Position numbers and translations under genes: made by a program. A stretch of 64,000 nt of DNA from Batillaria attramentaria (lineage: Eukaryota > Mollusca > Gastropoda > Batillariidae): contig JACVVK020000015.1 in NCBI GenBank assembly GCA_018292915.2, positions 2,184,001 through 2,248,000 on the forward strand, given 5' to 3'. Shown here piece after piece: positions 22,120-31,790 of the stretch. The notes below the pieces were generated by a model. It worked only from the letters and a program-made list of their open reading frames with translations. It was not told where the DNA came from and did no database searches. Position 1 is the stretch's first letter, and the number at the start of each line of letters is the position of its first letter.

Positions 22120-23834
22120 GGTGTGTGTGTGAGAGAGAGAGAGTGTGTGTTTGTGTGTGTGTGTGTGTGAGAGAGAGAGAGTGTGTGTGTGCGTGTGAGA
22201 GAGAGAGAGAGAGGGTGTGTGTGTGAGAGAGAGAGAGTGTGTGTTGTGTGTGTGTGTGTGTGAGAGAGAGAGAGTGTGTGTGTGTGTGTGTGTGCGTGTG
22301 AGAGAGAGAGAGAGGGTGTGTGTGTGAGAGAGAGAGAGAGGAGGGGGAGGGGGGGCGATCCCCTTTCATGTGAAAAAAAACCAGTTTACACTATATTATC
22401 TGAAGAGATGCTCCCACATGATCTGTTGCTACCTTTGCATCCAACCTTAGAGCCTTTTTTGGTTATCATTTGTCATGCCAACTGGTCTGTTTTATTAATT
22501 TGTTTATTTTTTTTTGCCAGACAGTATTGTTTTTCTCTTCAGAAATGTCTCTGCGGTCAGACAGATGCACCCTACAGGTTAATACTCTTAAATCACTTAT
22601 AGTGAGTTTTCGTGTCTTACGAAGCACTCTTGTGTTTCTGATTTATTTTCCTCTTAGATTGTACCAAGCAGCTTCACCCCTCTCTTTCTTTTGGAGGAGG
22701 ATTATTGTTACTACAGGCATTTTTTTTTTGGTTTTGTTTTGTTTGCAGAGTACCAGGAGCCTTGTCTTTAAGTGCTGCCATCTTTGCATCCGTGTGTCTT
22801 GCTTCACGTCTGCACACAACGTGGCATGCCTTCGCTACTGTAATATTCTCTTTTGAACTCTTCGCCTTGTGGCCAGTTCTTCGTAGACGCTTACAGGTGA
22901 TTTACGTTTGTGTTTACTGATGTATGTCCACACTCAAAAAAAAAAAAAATCACAAAAAGCCATGGCATGTGAACGCTTGCGCAACTCTATCCATCTGTAA
23001 ATACTCATCCCCCCCCCCCCCCCCAGCTCATTTGATCGAGATCCCAGCTGTATGTTATGAAAGTGGTGTGTGTATGTGTGCGCGCAAGCATGTGTCTTTC
23101 TCCGTATGTGTGTAATTGTAATTGTAGAGCGCTCTGAGCCAGCGTCTACTGGGATACTGCGCTATATGAAAGCAATTTACTATTATTATTATTAATGTAT
23201 GTGGTATGTACATTTAACCCTTTCACTGCCGCCGTCGCAAGATTTCATGAATCGCAGCAGTAGCCCCACTAGTTAAAAATGTTGAATCGAGACTTTCCAG
23301 TAGTGGAGGGAAAAATCTCTTTGGATGCAGTATATGTTTTGATTTCTGTTTACATCAGAGTGACGTGAAGAGATGTTGTCCGTGTGTGAACCGAAACGCG
23401 TCTGGCAGTGAAAGGGTTAATGCAAAAAAAAAACCTTGAGGCAACAAACGCCTTTTCATTAGACTAGTACTGAAACAGATGTTAGCTTTGTAAAAGCATT
23501 AGATGCATGTACATTCTGTTCATTTTGTCTTATCTAACAGGATTGTGTTCTGCATTTCAGAAATATTTCTCCCCAAAAGGCCAAGTTACCATGACAGTAT
23601 TTATCACACTGACGACCGTTAGTGCTCTGTTATCGGTGACGACTGTGGGTGCAGTCTTGTATCTCCTTGCCTTCATCTTCATCACTTTCGTCTGTCCAGC
23701 ATGGCTCATAAGCCTTCAGCCATATAAAAAGTAAGTTGGTGTGACAGGCGTCCTAGCTACATGGGAATACGATATGATGGTATACTATGGTTGCACTGCC
23801 ATTTGTATACATGTATGCTGAGGGGATGTAAATG

Positions 23835-23883
<49 letters not shown>

Positions 23884-26468
23884 TTTACGCGCGGCGAGTC
23901 CTTGAAGTTGGAGAATGGCGCTCTATAAAAGCTATGTATTATTATTATTATCAGGGGTCGAAATTCTCCGCCGTTCAGCGAATTTCCGCTTTTTAGAAAT
24001 CCGTTTCCGCCTAAACGAAGTGCGGTTCCGCCGAAAAAAAAAATCGGAAAAAAAATTCCCAGCAGTACGCTTTCCGCGAACGGTGCAAATCCCCCCTCGC
24101 TACGGTCCTGGCAAGACAGCGAATTAATTTGTTGGCCCACCCCCTACTGTGCACGACGTGACTGCGGACAAAGACAGGGCAATTAGCGCGTCGCCCCCCG
24201 AAACACCACTGCAGCTATGCGGGTAGTTATCACCTCATCCGCCAGGTCAGATGTCCGAGCCTTACACCTGTCAAATCGTTGACCATTGTTTTCACACGAC
24301 ACCCCCACCATGCGTATGTCGGTGCGTGTGAACGTGTTTCTTTGTGTGTCAGTGTGTGACGGTGAGCGAATTAAGGCGGATATTTGATAGGTATTGTGTG
24401 GTTACTAATCCGGCCCCCTTGTTTTCGTGTTTGACAATAAAGAAAACGGAAACTGCGAATTCAGCCGGACTAAACTCAGCGATTTGACACTTAGAAAATC
24501 GGCAACGCCGGGATGTCTCTGTCAGTGTGTACGTTGATTGGACAAGTGTGTGTGTGGTGTGGTGTGTGTGTGTGCCATCGTGACGGTGAGAAAGGGGAGA
24601 GACTGTGATGCCGCTGGGAATTCAACCGGACTAAACTCGGTGATTTGACAGCAAACCGGCAACGCGTACGTCGTTTGGACACGTTATCCGTCGCGCAAAT
24701 TTAGGTAAAGCCACACAATCTTGACTGCTGAAAGACCACAGAAACACCAGACTCAGCTACTGAGTCACATTTAGGCTGTACCAATTATGCCATGATCTCT
24801 ACGGTTGACATGCGCTCCCGGAGAGTGGTCCGGACACCACCGTGAGTGTCAGTGACTTGGGCAACCAACTCAGTTGCCAAGTGAGGCTCTACTGTAGACC
24901 AAAAATCTGTTTCAGAGATGTAAATCAGTGTCATGGCTTATCTGAAGTTGAGAGTAGTCTGAATGATGCATGAGTGACCTCAAGCATTGTCATTGTGGGG
25001 AACATGCTCGTTCAAGGGTTGTGTGAAATTGAATGAAGACAACCAAAAACAAGTTGTTTGATGGTATGAGAAAACAAAACCAAAAAATAGCATATCTTTT
25101 CTGAATTTTTTCATCCCAGATTGTGTGCAATTTTGCAGTCAGAATGCACCAGATTGCGCAGATTTAAATCTAGATTTTAAAAATTTTCCCGGGGGGGGGG
25201 GGGGGGGGGGGGGGCATGCCCCCGGACCCCCCTAGGTAGGGCGCCTTTGGCGCTACGCAGTCGTGGCTCCGCCACTCCTCTCAAAATTTTCCTCTTTTTT
25301 CATCCTGGATCATTTCTACCCCTGTATTATAAATGATGAACTACAGATAATGGTGAGAAGTATAGGCACTTTTCCTTTTATAGTCCCTTTGTCGAGAACG
25401 CATATCATTAGGTGTTTTTTCCTCCGATATCCAGCAAATGATATACTTCACTTGAACATTGTCAGAAGAAAGAGCGTACCTGACTCGGAGACCCAACCAG
25501 ACTCAATTTTTTTCCCCCCTCCATCACCATTAAGCCTCCACCCTCGGGGTGACTGGTAAACCATGATTGAAAAAAACCCACAAAATTCAACCCTATAAAG
25601 TCCTCCGTGACATCTCCCAGCACATTTTCCGTTGTATTCAGCATGTCCGATATATATATAGTGATATCTGAATATTGCATGTGCGTGTCCAGTACCCTGC
25701 CATCAAAGCATGGGCAAGTTGTGCGTAAGGTGCGTCTCACAGGGTTGAGGGTGATCCTGTGATTCACCTACATCTAAACACGGGGCCTGTTAGAGGTAAA
25801 CAAACTTCACAGTTTGACCAAATTGATGCACAATTCCCCATGTGCAGAGCAAAAGTTACAACATACACATGTAGCCAGTTGGGTCTCTGAAAACGGCATA
25901 TTTTGTGTGCCTAGGCCCAAAAAAAAGTGTTTCTGGTTAGGGAACATGGCTAAAAAAAATAGGGTAGGTACCAGTAGGTAGGGTTGTTTTTTTTTTGTTT
26001 TTTTTTTAAACACCCCTCCCCCCCACACACATATCCAAGAACAAAAAAACAGGGTATTAATAAGAAGTGATGCTCTGTGAAACTGTATTTAATATTATAA
26101 CACACTGTCTTACCATATTTCGTCTGAATCTTGGGTCCGCGATGGCGCACGACTTCCCTGGTGACAGGTGCATGAAAAACCGAAACTGGTCGTGCTTGTT
26201 TTTGTTTTCCCCAGGAGCCAAAAAAATTTTTAGGGTGGGGGGGGGTAAGGTTGGTCGGGTTACCAGAAACAACTTTTTTTTTGTGTGCCTTATACAGTGA
26301 ATAGTTTATAGAGAACAGAGACATGTTAAAAAACAAAAACAAAAACATCTTTTCGGCAAACGGGACTACCGGTACTTATTTTCGTAACTTGCCATATTGT
26401 TTCTTTTCAGCAACATTCACGGTCCTTGGGATGAGGCAGAGATTGAAGATGAACTTCAGGCCGGATGA
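19276..26468 (+). CDS. PIGC: GPI-GlcNAc transferase subunit PIG-C
   Basis: Seven coding exons: 19276-19375, 20206-20275, 21076-21233, 21877-22045, 22749-22896, 23561-23730, 26411-26468. They total 873 nt, 290 aa (human 297), with all phases consistent. PIG-C is a multi-pass ER membrane subunit of the GPI-N-acetylglucosaminyltransferase complex, the first step of GPI-anchor synthesis. Family landmarks are in order: [24 protein letters not shown] at the N-terminus, [57 protein letters not shown] and the diagnostic C-terminal [15 protein letters not shown]. Several hydrophobic helices are visible in exons 3 to 6. The human coding region is, to my knowledge, intronless, so this gene shows the ancestral split form. 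Intron 6 (2.7 kb) hosts at least two transposon-like elements. AATAAA near 26822 is a possible polyadenylation signal. Confidence 0.97.
22079..22345 (+). repeat. Compound (GT)n/(GA)n microsatellite
   Basis: About 265 bp of alternating (GT)n and (GA)n blocks in PIGC intron 4, beginning about 34 bp after the exon 4 donor. The blocks themselves repeat with a period of roughly 40-60 bp, so the tract is a higher-order microsatellite. Its proximity to the donor may affect splicing, but nothing in the sequence proves it. Confidence 0.9.
23105..23195 (+). repeat. SINE-like tail with (ATT)n
   Basis: A segment with AGAGCGCTCTGAGCCAGC and GCGCTATATGAAAGC ends in (ATT)n. The GCGC-TATA-AAGC plus ATT-tail layout resembles 3' ends of the SINE/LINE families seen elsewhere in the window. 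A related short tail (GGCGCTCTATAAAAGC, ATT run) lies at 23880-23951. Family not assigned. Confidence 0.45.
23952..25324. mobile_element. Non-autonomous hAT-like element in PIGC intron 6
   Basis: The left end CAGGGGTCGAAATTCTCC and right end (reverse complement CAGGGGTAGAAATGATCC) match at 15 of 18 positions, with the CAGGG start usual in animal hAT elements. It is inserted beside an (ATT)n run, so the target duplication is ambiguous. The interior holds a poly-G run followed by CATGCCCCCGGACCCCCC and a GGCGCCTTTGGCGC palindrome, a motif I recall as common in invertebrate hAT-derived repeats. No transposase reading frame is seen. Confidence 0.6.
25913..26290. mobile_element. MITE with A-rich inverted termini
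   Basis: The left end AGGCCCAAAAAAAAGTGTTTC and the right end read on the other strand (AGGCACAC, then A9, then GTTGTTTCTGG) share an imperfect inverted repeat extending through TTTCTGGT. The element is about 380 bp, non-coding, in PIGC intron 6, ending about 120 bp before the last exon. Target duplication is not clear. Confidence 0.5.
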
Positions 26469-27336
26469 ACTCGGTGTGGTTGACAGAGTTTGTTTGGGAT
26501 GCAAGCGGTGTTGCAATTGCTTTTGTTGTTATGCAGGCTGATAGTGAATGCAAGTGTGTGTGTGTGTGTGTGTTTGTGTGTGTATTTTTGTGAGATGCAA
26601 ATGTCAGTTTGTGTGCGGGTGTACTGTGTGAATCTACTGTACAATGTATATATTTATACTAAAACTACATGTTTTATTGCTATAGGTGAGTGCATGTGAT
26701 ATGCTGGTGCTGGTAGATCTGATAGTGATATCATTTTTAAGTTTTTAAGTTGTTTCTATCCCATTATGGGATGGGGCAGATTTTGCCGAGTGCAGCAGCA
26801 GGTTTCAGTGGTAAAAAAAAAAAATAAAAAAAAAAATTGACGTTTCTGTATACATCCTTTTATGCATGCAGGGACATAATAGGTTTAGCGTCACATACAC
26901 ACAACACTGCTGCTGCATTCTTTTGGGCGGGAGTTGTGTGACGTACGTGCGTGTGTGCGTGCGCGTGTGCCACTGAATTTCTCCTAAACCTTTCCAGTTA
27001 ATGACTTTGGTACTGTCATGCCATGTTTTCGAACGGAAAAGTTTATCAAATTTCTTCATTGTGTTTGTGAGCGTGTGTGTATTTACATGGCAAAGTGCCA
27101 GGCTAAAAAAAATCATGATTTTTCCTCCAGAATTCTGTTTTTATTCTGATCACGTTTTTGAAGTTTTGGTTCGTTCTGTAATTAGCTATTTCCTCTATGT
27201 GTGCAACATGTGACTTGAATACTGATGTTGGTTATGATCGCGACACTTCTAGTCTACCGTTTTAAACCTGATAAATACCTTTCATGATTAAAATGCCTGT
27301 CTCACCCCCCCCCCCCCCCCCCCCCCAAAAAAAAAG

Positions 27337-27471
27337 GGAGGTTCACAATAGAATTAGGATGTGTCCCACCAATATTGTCAAAACTTCAGGTGGTTTTGTT
27401 CATGTACATCCTGAAGTTTTGATGAAGCTGGTACAACACATTCTTAAAGCACTTACTGTGAACCTCAATTT
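27337..27471. repeat. Fold-back (hairpin) element
   Basis: GAGGTTCACA near 27340 pairs with TGTGAACCTC near 27457-27466. Inside it AAAACTTCAGG pairs with CCTGAAGTTTT, with the intervening sequence partly complementary. The layout is a degenerate hairpin MITE of about 135 bp next to a poly-C/poly-A run. Confidence 0.55.
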
Positions 27472-28981
27472 GCAGTCAAAGCATAATCATGAGAAGTGTT
27501 CAGTCACGTGACCATCAAACCCTTAATTTTGCACTTTTCATAACGGTAATCCACAGTAAGTCATAATCAACATCATTTTCATATTTAGCATATAAACGGT
27601 GGCAAAGGCAAATGGTTTTAGAAGTTTACATCTTGAAAACATAAAAAAAAAAAAAAATTGGGAGCAATATCACTATGATTTACCTGGAACCAGTATACCC
27701 CCTCCCTCTCTCCCAGTCAAAACTGCACTTGCTGTAAAAATGACTTTAGATGGTTTATTCATTCATATTGGTGTTCAATGCACATCAAGGTGAAAAACAC
27801 TGCCAAGAAAGCGATTCACACTTTTGGGAAATGTCCAGCCTATGGAATGAAAATGCCACATTCCAGTTACATTGTTCTGGTGTAATACTGACGAAAACGC
27901 CATCCTTGAGTAGCAGCAACTCCAGCACGAAACTTTGGCTCACTGTTCATGATGCACTTGGACAGCCATTCATGCTACAAGTCCTAGTTTCAACTTTTAC
28001 AAAACTTGGTTCAATGAAATCGCAGCAAGCACACTATGAGCCGGTGGTGTGGCTGTTATTTTTTCTACTTGCCGATTTCTTGTAACTGGCCAATAAATGT
28101 ATTGGTCAACAATACCTGCAGCTGCAAACAAAGATACATACAGTGTCATGGCTGAAAAAGAAAATATTGCATAGGAAATGTACACAGCAACGCACACACA
28201 CACACACAAAGTGGGTGTCAGGCTACAGAAAAGCAATCTCGTACAGTATGGCGTTAGTGTCTCGCTGCAAGTGTAAGAACAAATGTTAAACAAGCAAATT
28301 GATCGGACAAATACAGCAGCATAGAAAATACAGATCCAGCACTTTCATTTACATCAGACACAAGGTACAGGACAGACGTAATGCATAGATTTCTGCCACA
28401 TCAAGTCTCTCGCGCACTCGAGCGCACACACATTCATTTTCTGGGACTATGTACATAAGATGTACACATGTACTAACATGAACAAAATGAAAGGAACGGG
28501 AAAACTTTGGTCCCTTCTGATCAACGGCATACAGTGTCAACCAAGCAGCTTAAAAAGAGACTCGATACACGGAGAAAGCGGGTGAACTGAAAAATCAGGG
28601 GAAAAAACCTACATACTGAATGAGCAACCTTCTACAGTTCTGTTATGATTATTCCTAATTTCATGTGGGAAAAAGATGACCAAGAATTCACAAACTAATT
28701 TAACTTGAGTTTGAGCTTCATGAAGTCAAAATGATCGTCTTGTCATTTTCAGCAACAGCGCACATTTTGTTTGCATGTTTGTTATTGAAATGGATAACCA
28801 ATGCAACTTTCTGCAAACATTAGCAACAAGGTATGCATGCGCGTACACACACACATACACACCGGCAGCATGAAAACATTATCACAAAGCAGCTTAAGTC
28901 ATGAGGTAACACAGTTCTGGTCTAATAAAAGCACAATTCAAATCGCCACATAAAGCACAAACACGCACAATCGATATGTCG

Positions 28982-29048
28982 GCAAACTATGAATGGCAGT
29001 GAACCTGCACGTGGCTACCGATGCCTTCCCTTGCCATTCATAGTTTGC
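28982..29048. repeat. 17-bp perfect stem-loop
   Basis: GCAAACTATGAATGGCA (28982-28998) is perfectly complementary to 29032-29048, with a 33-nt loop. It lies in the presumed 3' UTR or 3' flank of the PNPLA6/7 gene. Confidence 0.85.
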
Positions 29049-29340
29049 ACACCGGAAAAACATGCGTCATAACAACAGTACACGTATCGTCGCCATTTTC
29101 AACTATTGTCCACGTTTACCTTTTAGTTCAGCCGAGATGACAAACGGTTTGTACAGATTCATATTCTTCTTCAGAGTGGGGAAAGGAGAATGATTACTGT
29201 AAAGCCACACATCAACCCCCCCCCCCCCCATCACACTGAGATAGTATGACAAATCTCAACAGTTCCAAATCAACCTTTTCACATTAACTTTGTTTCCTAT
29301 GCCATCAAGGGTGGGTGGGTGTGTGTGTGTGTGTGTGTCT

Positions 29341-29494
29341 GGGGGTTTAACGTCTTTTTCCACCACATACAGGTGATATCAAAGACGGGGCACCGATGAA
29401 AAAGCCAGCACAAATATTTGGCCCCAGCCGGGATACGAACTCACAACCTGAGCATTAGAAGTCCAACGCTCTACCATTCGGCCACCCCGGCTCC
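29341..29494 (-). mobile_element. tRNA-derived SINE, family B, copy 1
   Basis: On the minus strand it starts with a tRNA-like head (GGCCGAATGGTAGAGCGTTG, then a box B-like segment). It continues with a body containing GGCTTTTTCATCGGTGCCCC and GTCTTTGATATCACC, and ends in GGAAAAAGACGTTAAACCC followed by (GT)n on the opposite strand. The same body is at 40423-40583, 49112-49270 and partly 56527-56612. Confidence 0.8.
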
Positions 29495-29932
29495 CCTCCT
29501 ATGCCGTCAAATTCCAAGGCTTGTCAAAGCTCTGCTGTAAGTGTAACACATGGCAATCAGACAAAATACATGTCAGCGTCATTATAGAATTTTGGCGTAA
29601 CTAGATGGACCCACATCAGTCAGCACACCTTAGCGTCTGTTCTTTCTTACCACAACACATCTATTTATTCTATTCAGCACTAAAGCGTTACTGCTGTTGC
29701 ATGAAACCACATTTTCATTGATATCATGTCAGCACTACCGTCATGACACAGGAATCTGAAACGTGCGAAAATTCCACACCAATGTGTTAAACAATTAGTA
29801 TAATCGAAAGAGACAGATCTCGTGCTGTCTGACTGAAGAGATCAGACTGTTGTCACAGACAATGGTGGGCAAAAGAGTGGCCACGCTGACGGTTGGAAAC
29901 CCCGGATGTGCTTGGACTGTCACCAGCGATGA

Positions 29933-29995
29933 CTAGACGTGCGTCGTCGACTTGGCTTTCCGTGTTCTTGGCTTGCGTCGGATCACCAAACCTGA
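29933..29995 (-). CDS. PNPLA6: Possible alternative last coding exon of the PNPLA6/7 gene
   Basis: After a good acceptor (GCTGTTTCAG) a phase-0 frame encodes 20 residues, SGLVIRRKPRTRKAKSTTHV, then TAG. It would be joined if splicing removes 30.0-31.7 kb, for instance from the phase-0 CATGAG|GTGTGT donor-like sites inside the 81-bp repeats. The last residues T-H-V fit a class I PDZ ligand. Another frame is open longer, so this is only a candidate. Confidence 0.3.
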   Translation of the reverse strand, partial: SGLVIRRKPRTRKAKSTTHV

Positions 29996-30429
29996 CTGAA
30001 ACAGCAATCAGCAATGTCATGCAGAAAAAAATGAACAAAACATGACAACCCCCACCAAGAAAAAAACCAAACAAACAATGAAACGACAACAAAAACAAAT
30101 ATGAAAGGGGGGTTGGGGCATGGAATCAGTCACCGGAAGGTACTGTCGCTCGAAAGTTACTGTGCTGGAACTCGTCAAAAAGGAAAATAAAATGTCAAAG
30201 TCCTTTCTTGGTCAGTTCTGGCGTCATTTTCCAAGCCATATGATCGTCATAAGGACCCCTTCACAAGACCATCAAATGTTGATCACCTCCTAAGGGACTT
30301 CAAATAAATTTAGCTGTGTCCTGACTATACCGATGGTGGTGGATGCGCAGGGTCCAATATTTCATCATGTTCATGTCCATTGTTGTTTATCCGGCTTGTT
30401 GGGGAAATTTATCTTCCAAGGAGTTGACC

Positions 30430-31330
30430 TGGTTATTTTTTTGCAGTGATGGTCTGTATAGATACGGAGAAGCTGCATGCTATGCAGCGATGGTCCGTAT
30501 AGTTGCGGAATAGCTGCACGCTTTGCAGCGATGGTCTGTATAGTTGCGGAGAAGCTGCACGCTATGCAGCGATGGTCCGTATAGTCGCGGAATAGCTGCA
30601 CGCTTTGCAGCGATGGTCTGTATAGTTGCGGAGAAGCTGCACGCTATGCAGCGATGGTCCGTATAGTCGCGGAATAGCTGCACGCTTTGCAGCGATGGTC
30701 TGTATAGTTGCGGAATAGCTGCACGCTTTGCAGCGATGGTCCGTATAGTTGCGGAATAGCTGCACGCTTTGCAGCGATGGTCCGTATAGTTGCGGAATAG
30801 CTGCACGCTTTGCAGCGATGGTCCGTATAGTTGCGGAATAGCTGCACGCTTTGCAGCGAAGGTCCGTATAGTTGCGGAATAGCTGCACGCTTTGCAGCGA
30901 AGGTCTGTATAGTTGCGGAGAAGCTGCACGCTATGCAGCGATGGTCCGTATAGTTGCGGAATAGCTGCACGCTTTGCAGCAATGGTCCGTATAGTTGCGG
31001 AGAAGCTGCACGCTATGCAGCGATGGTCCATATAGTTGCGGAATAGCTGCACGTTTTGCAGCGATGGTCTGTATAGTTGCGGAGTTGCAGCCATGGTCTG
31101 TATAGTTGCGGAGAAGCTGCACGCTATGCAGTGATGGTCCGTATAGTCGTGGAATAGCTGCACGCTTTGCAGCGATGGTCTGTATAGTTGCGGAGAAGCT
31201 GCACGCTATGCAGCAATGGTCCGTATAGTCGCGGAATAGCTGCACGCTTTGCAGCGATGGTGTGTATAGTTGCGGAGAAGCTGCACAGTTTGCAGCGATG
31301 GTCTGCATAGTGATGGAGAATCTGCACACT
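30430..31330 (-). repeat. 41-bp minisatellite with 82-bp higher-order structure
   Basis: About 22 copies of a 41-bp unit (GCAGCGATGGTCCGTATAGT, then TGCGGAATAGCTGCACGCTTT). Two variants, GAATAG...GCTTTG and GAGAAG...GCTATG, alternate over much of the array, giving an 82-bp period. Since three units make 41 codons, long open frames appear in more than one phase on the minus strand (up to 227 codons). They look like by-products of the repeat, not genes. Confidence 0.92.
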
Positions 31331-31440
31331 TTGAAGTTTCTGGGCAGTAATGTGTTGTGGGTATAAAGTTTACTAAACTTTAGAGGTGCTGCACACTCGT
31401 TTATGATTTGGGCTGTTTCTGTTTTGAAAGGCTGGGCAGT

Positions 31441-31790
31441 ATCGGTTGTGAGGTGCTACTCGATGCAGTTTTCGAGCTGCTGCACACTTCTTCTGCTGCC
31501 ATCAGCTGTTTCTCTTTTGAGAGGGTGGCCAGATTCGGCTGTGAGGTGCTGCTCGCTTTACTCTTTGATGCTGTGAGCTGTTTCTCGTTTGAGAGGCATG
31601 GGGGGTATCGGCTGTGAGGTGCTAGTCTGTACACACACCTCATGTTGTGACGCTTTGGGCTGTTCCTCTTTTGAGAGGCTGGGCAGTATCGGCTGTGAGG
31701 TGCTGGTCTGTACACACACCTCATGTTGTGACGGTTTGGGCTCTTCCTTTTTCGAGATGTCGTGCAGTATTGGTGCTGAGACGCTGGCCA
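31441..31790 (-). repeat. 81-bp coding repeat in the PNPLA6/7 C-terminal tail
   Basis: An approximately 81-bp (27-codon) unit recurs four to five times. Two almost identical units encode [20 protein letters not shown] and the next ends [19 protein letters not shown] before a stop. Decayed units continue past the stop (31441-31557), so the stop sits inside the array. The unit length keeps frame, consistent with a protein-level repeat. Confidence 0.75.

Larger units (their letters stand above)
26469..29932. other. PNPLA6: Convergent region of PIGC and the PNPLA6/7 gene
   Basis: No coding exon can be supported here. The left part is the PIGC 3' UTR (candidate AATAAA near 26822). A fold-back element lies at 27337-27471 and a SINE at 29341-29494. 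On the minus strand AATAAA occurs at 27759-27754, which could end a long 3' UTR of the phospholipase gene. Several (CA)n runs are present. Confidence 0.4.

Noticed and set aside
22055..22369. His-Thr-Ser-Leu repeat protein
   Set aside because: Translation of the GT/GA microsatellite in PIGC intron 4.
28900..29100. CRISPR-like or histone-type stem-loop
   Set aside because: There is one hairpin only, with a 33-nt loop; no repeat-spacer array and no histone stem-loop consensus.
30480..31163. Open frame of 227 codons on the minus strand
   Set aside because: It is the 41-bp minisatellite read through. Three units equal 41 codons, so several phases stay open; no conserved domain, start context or splice support.
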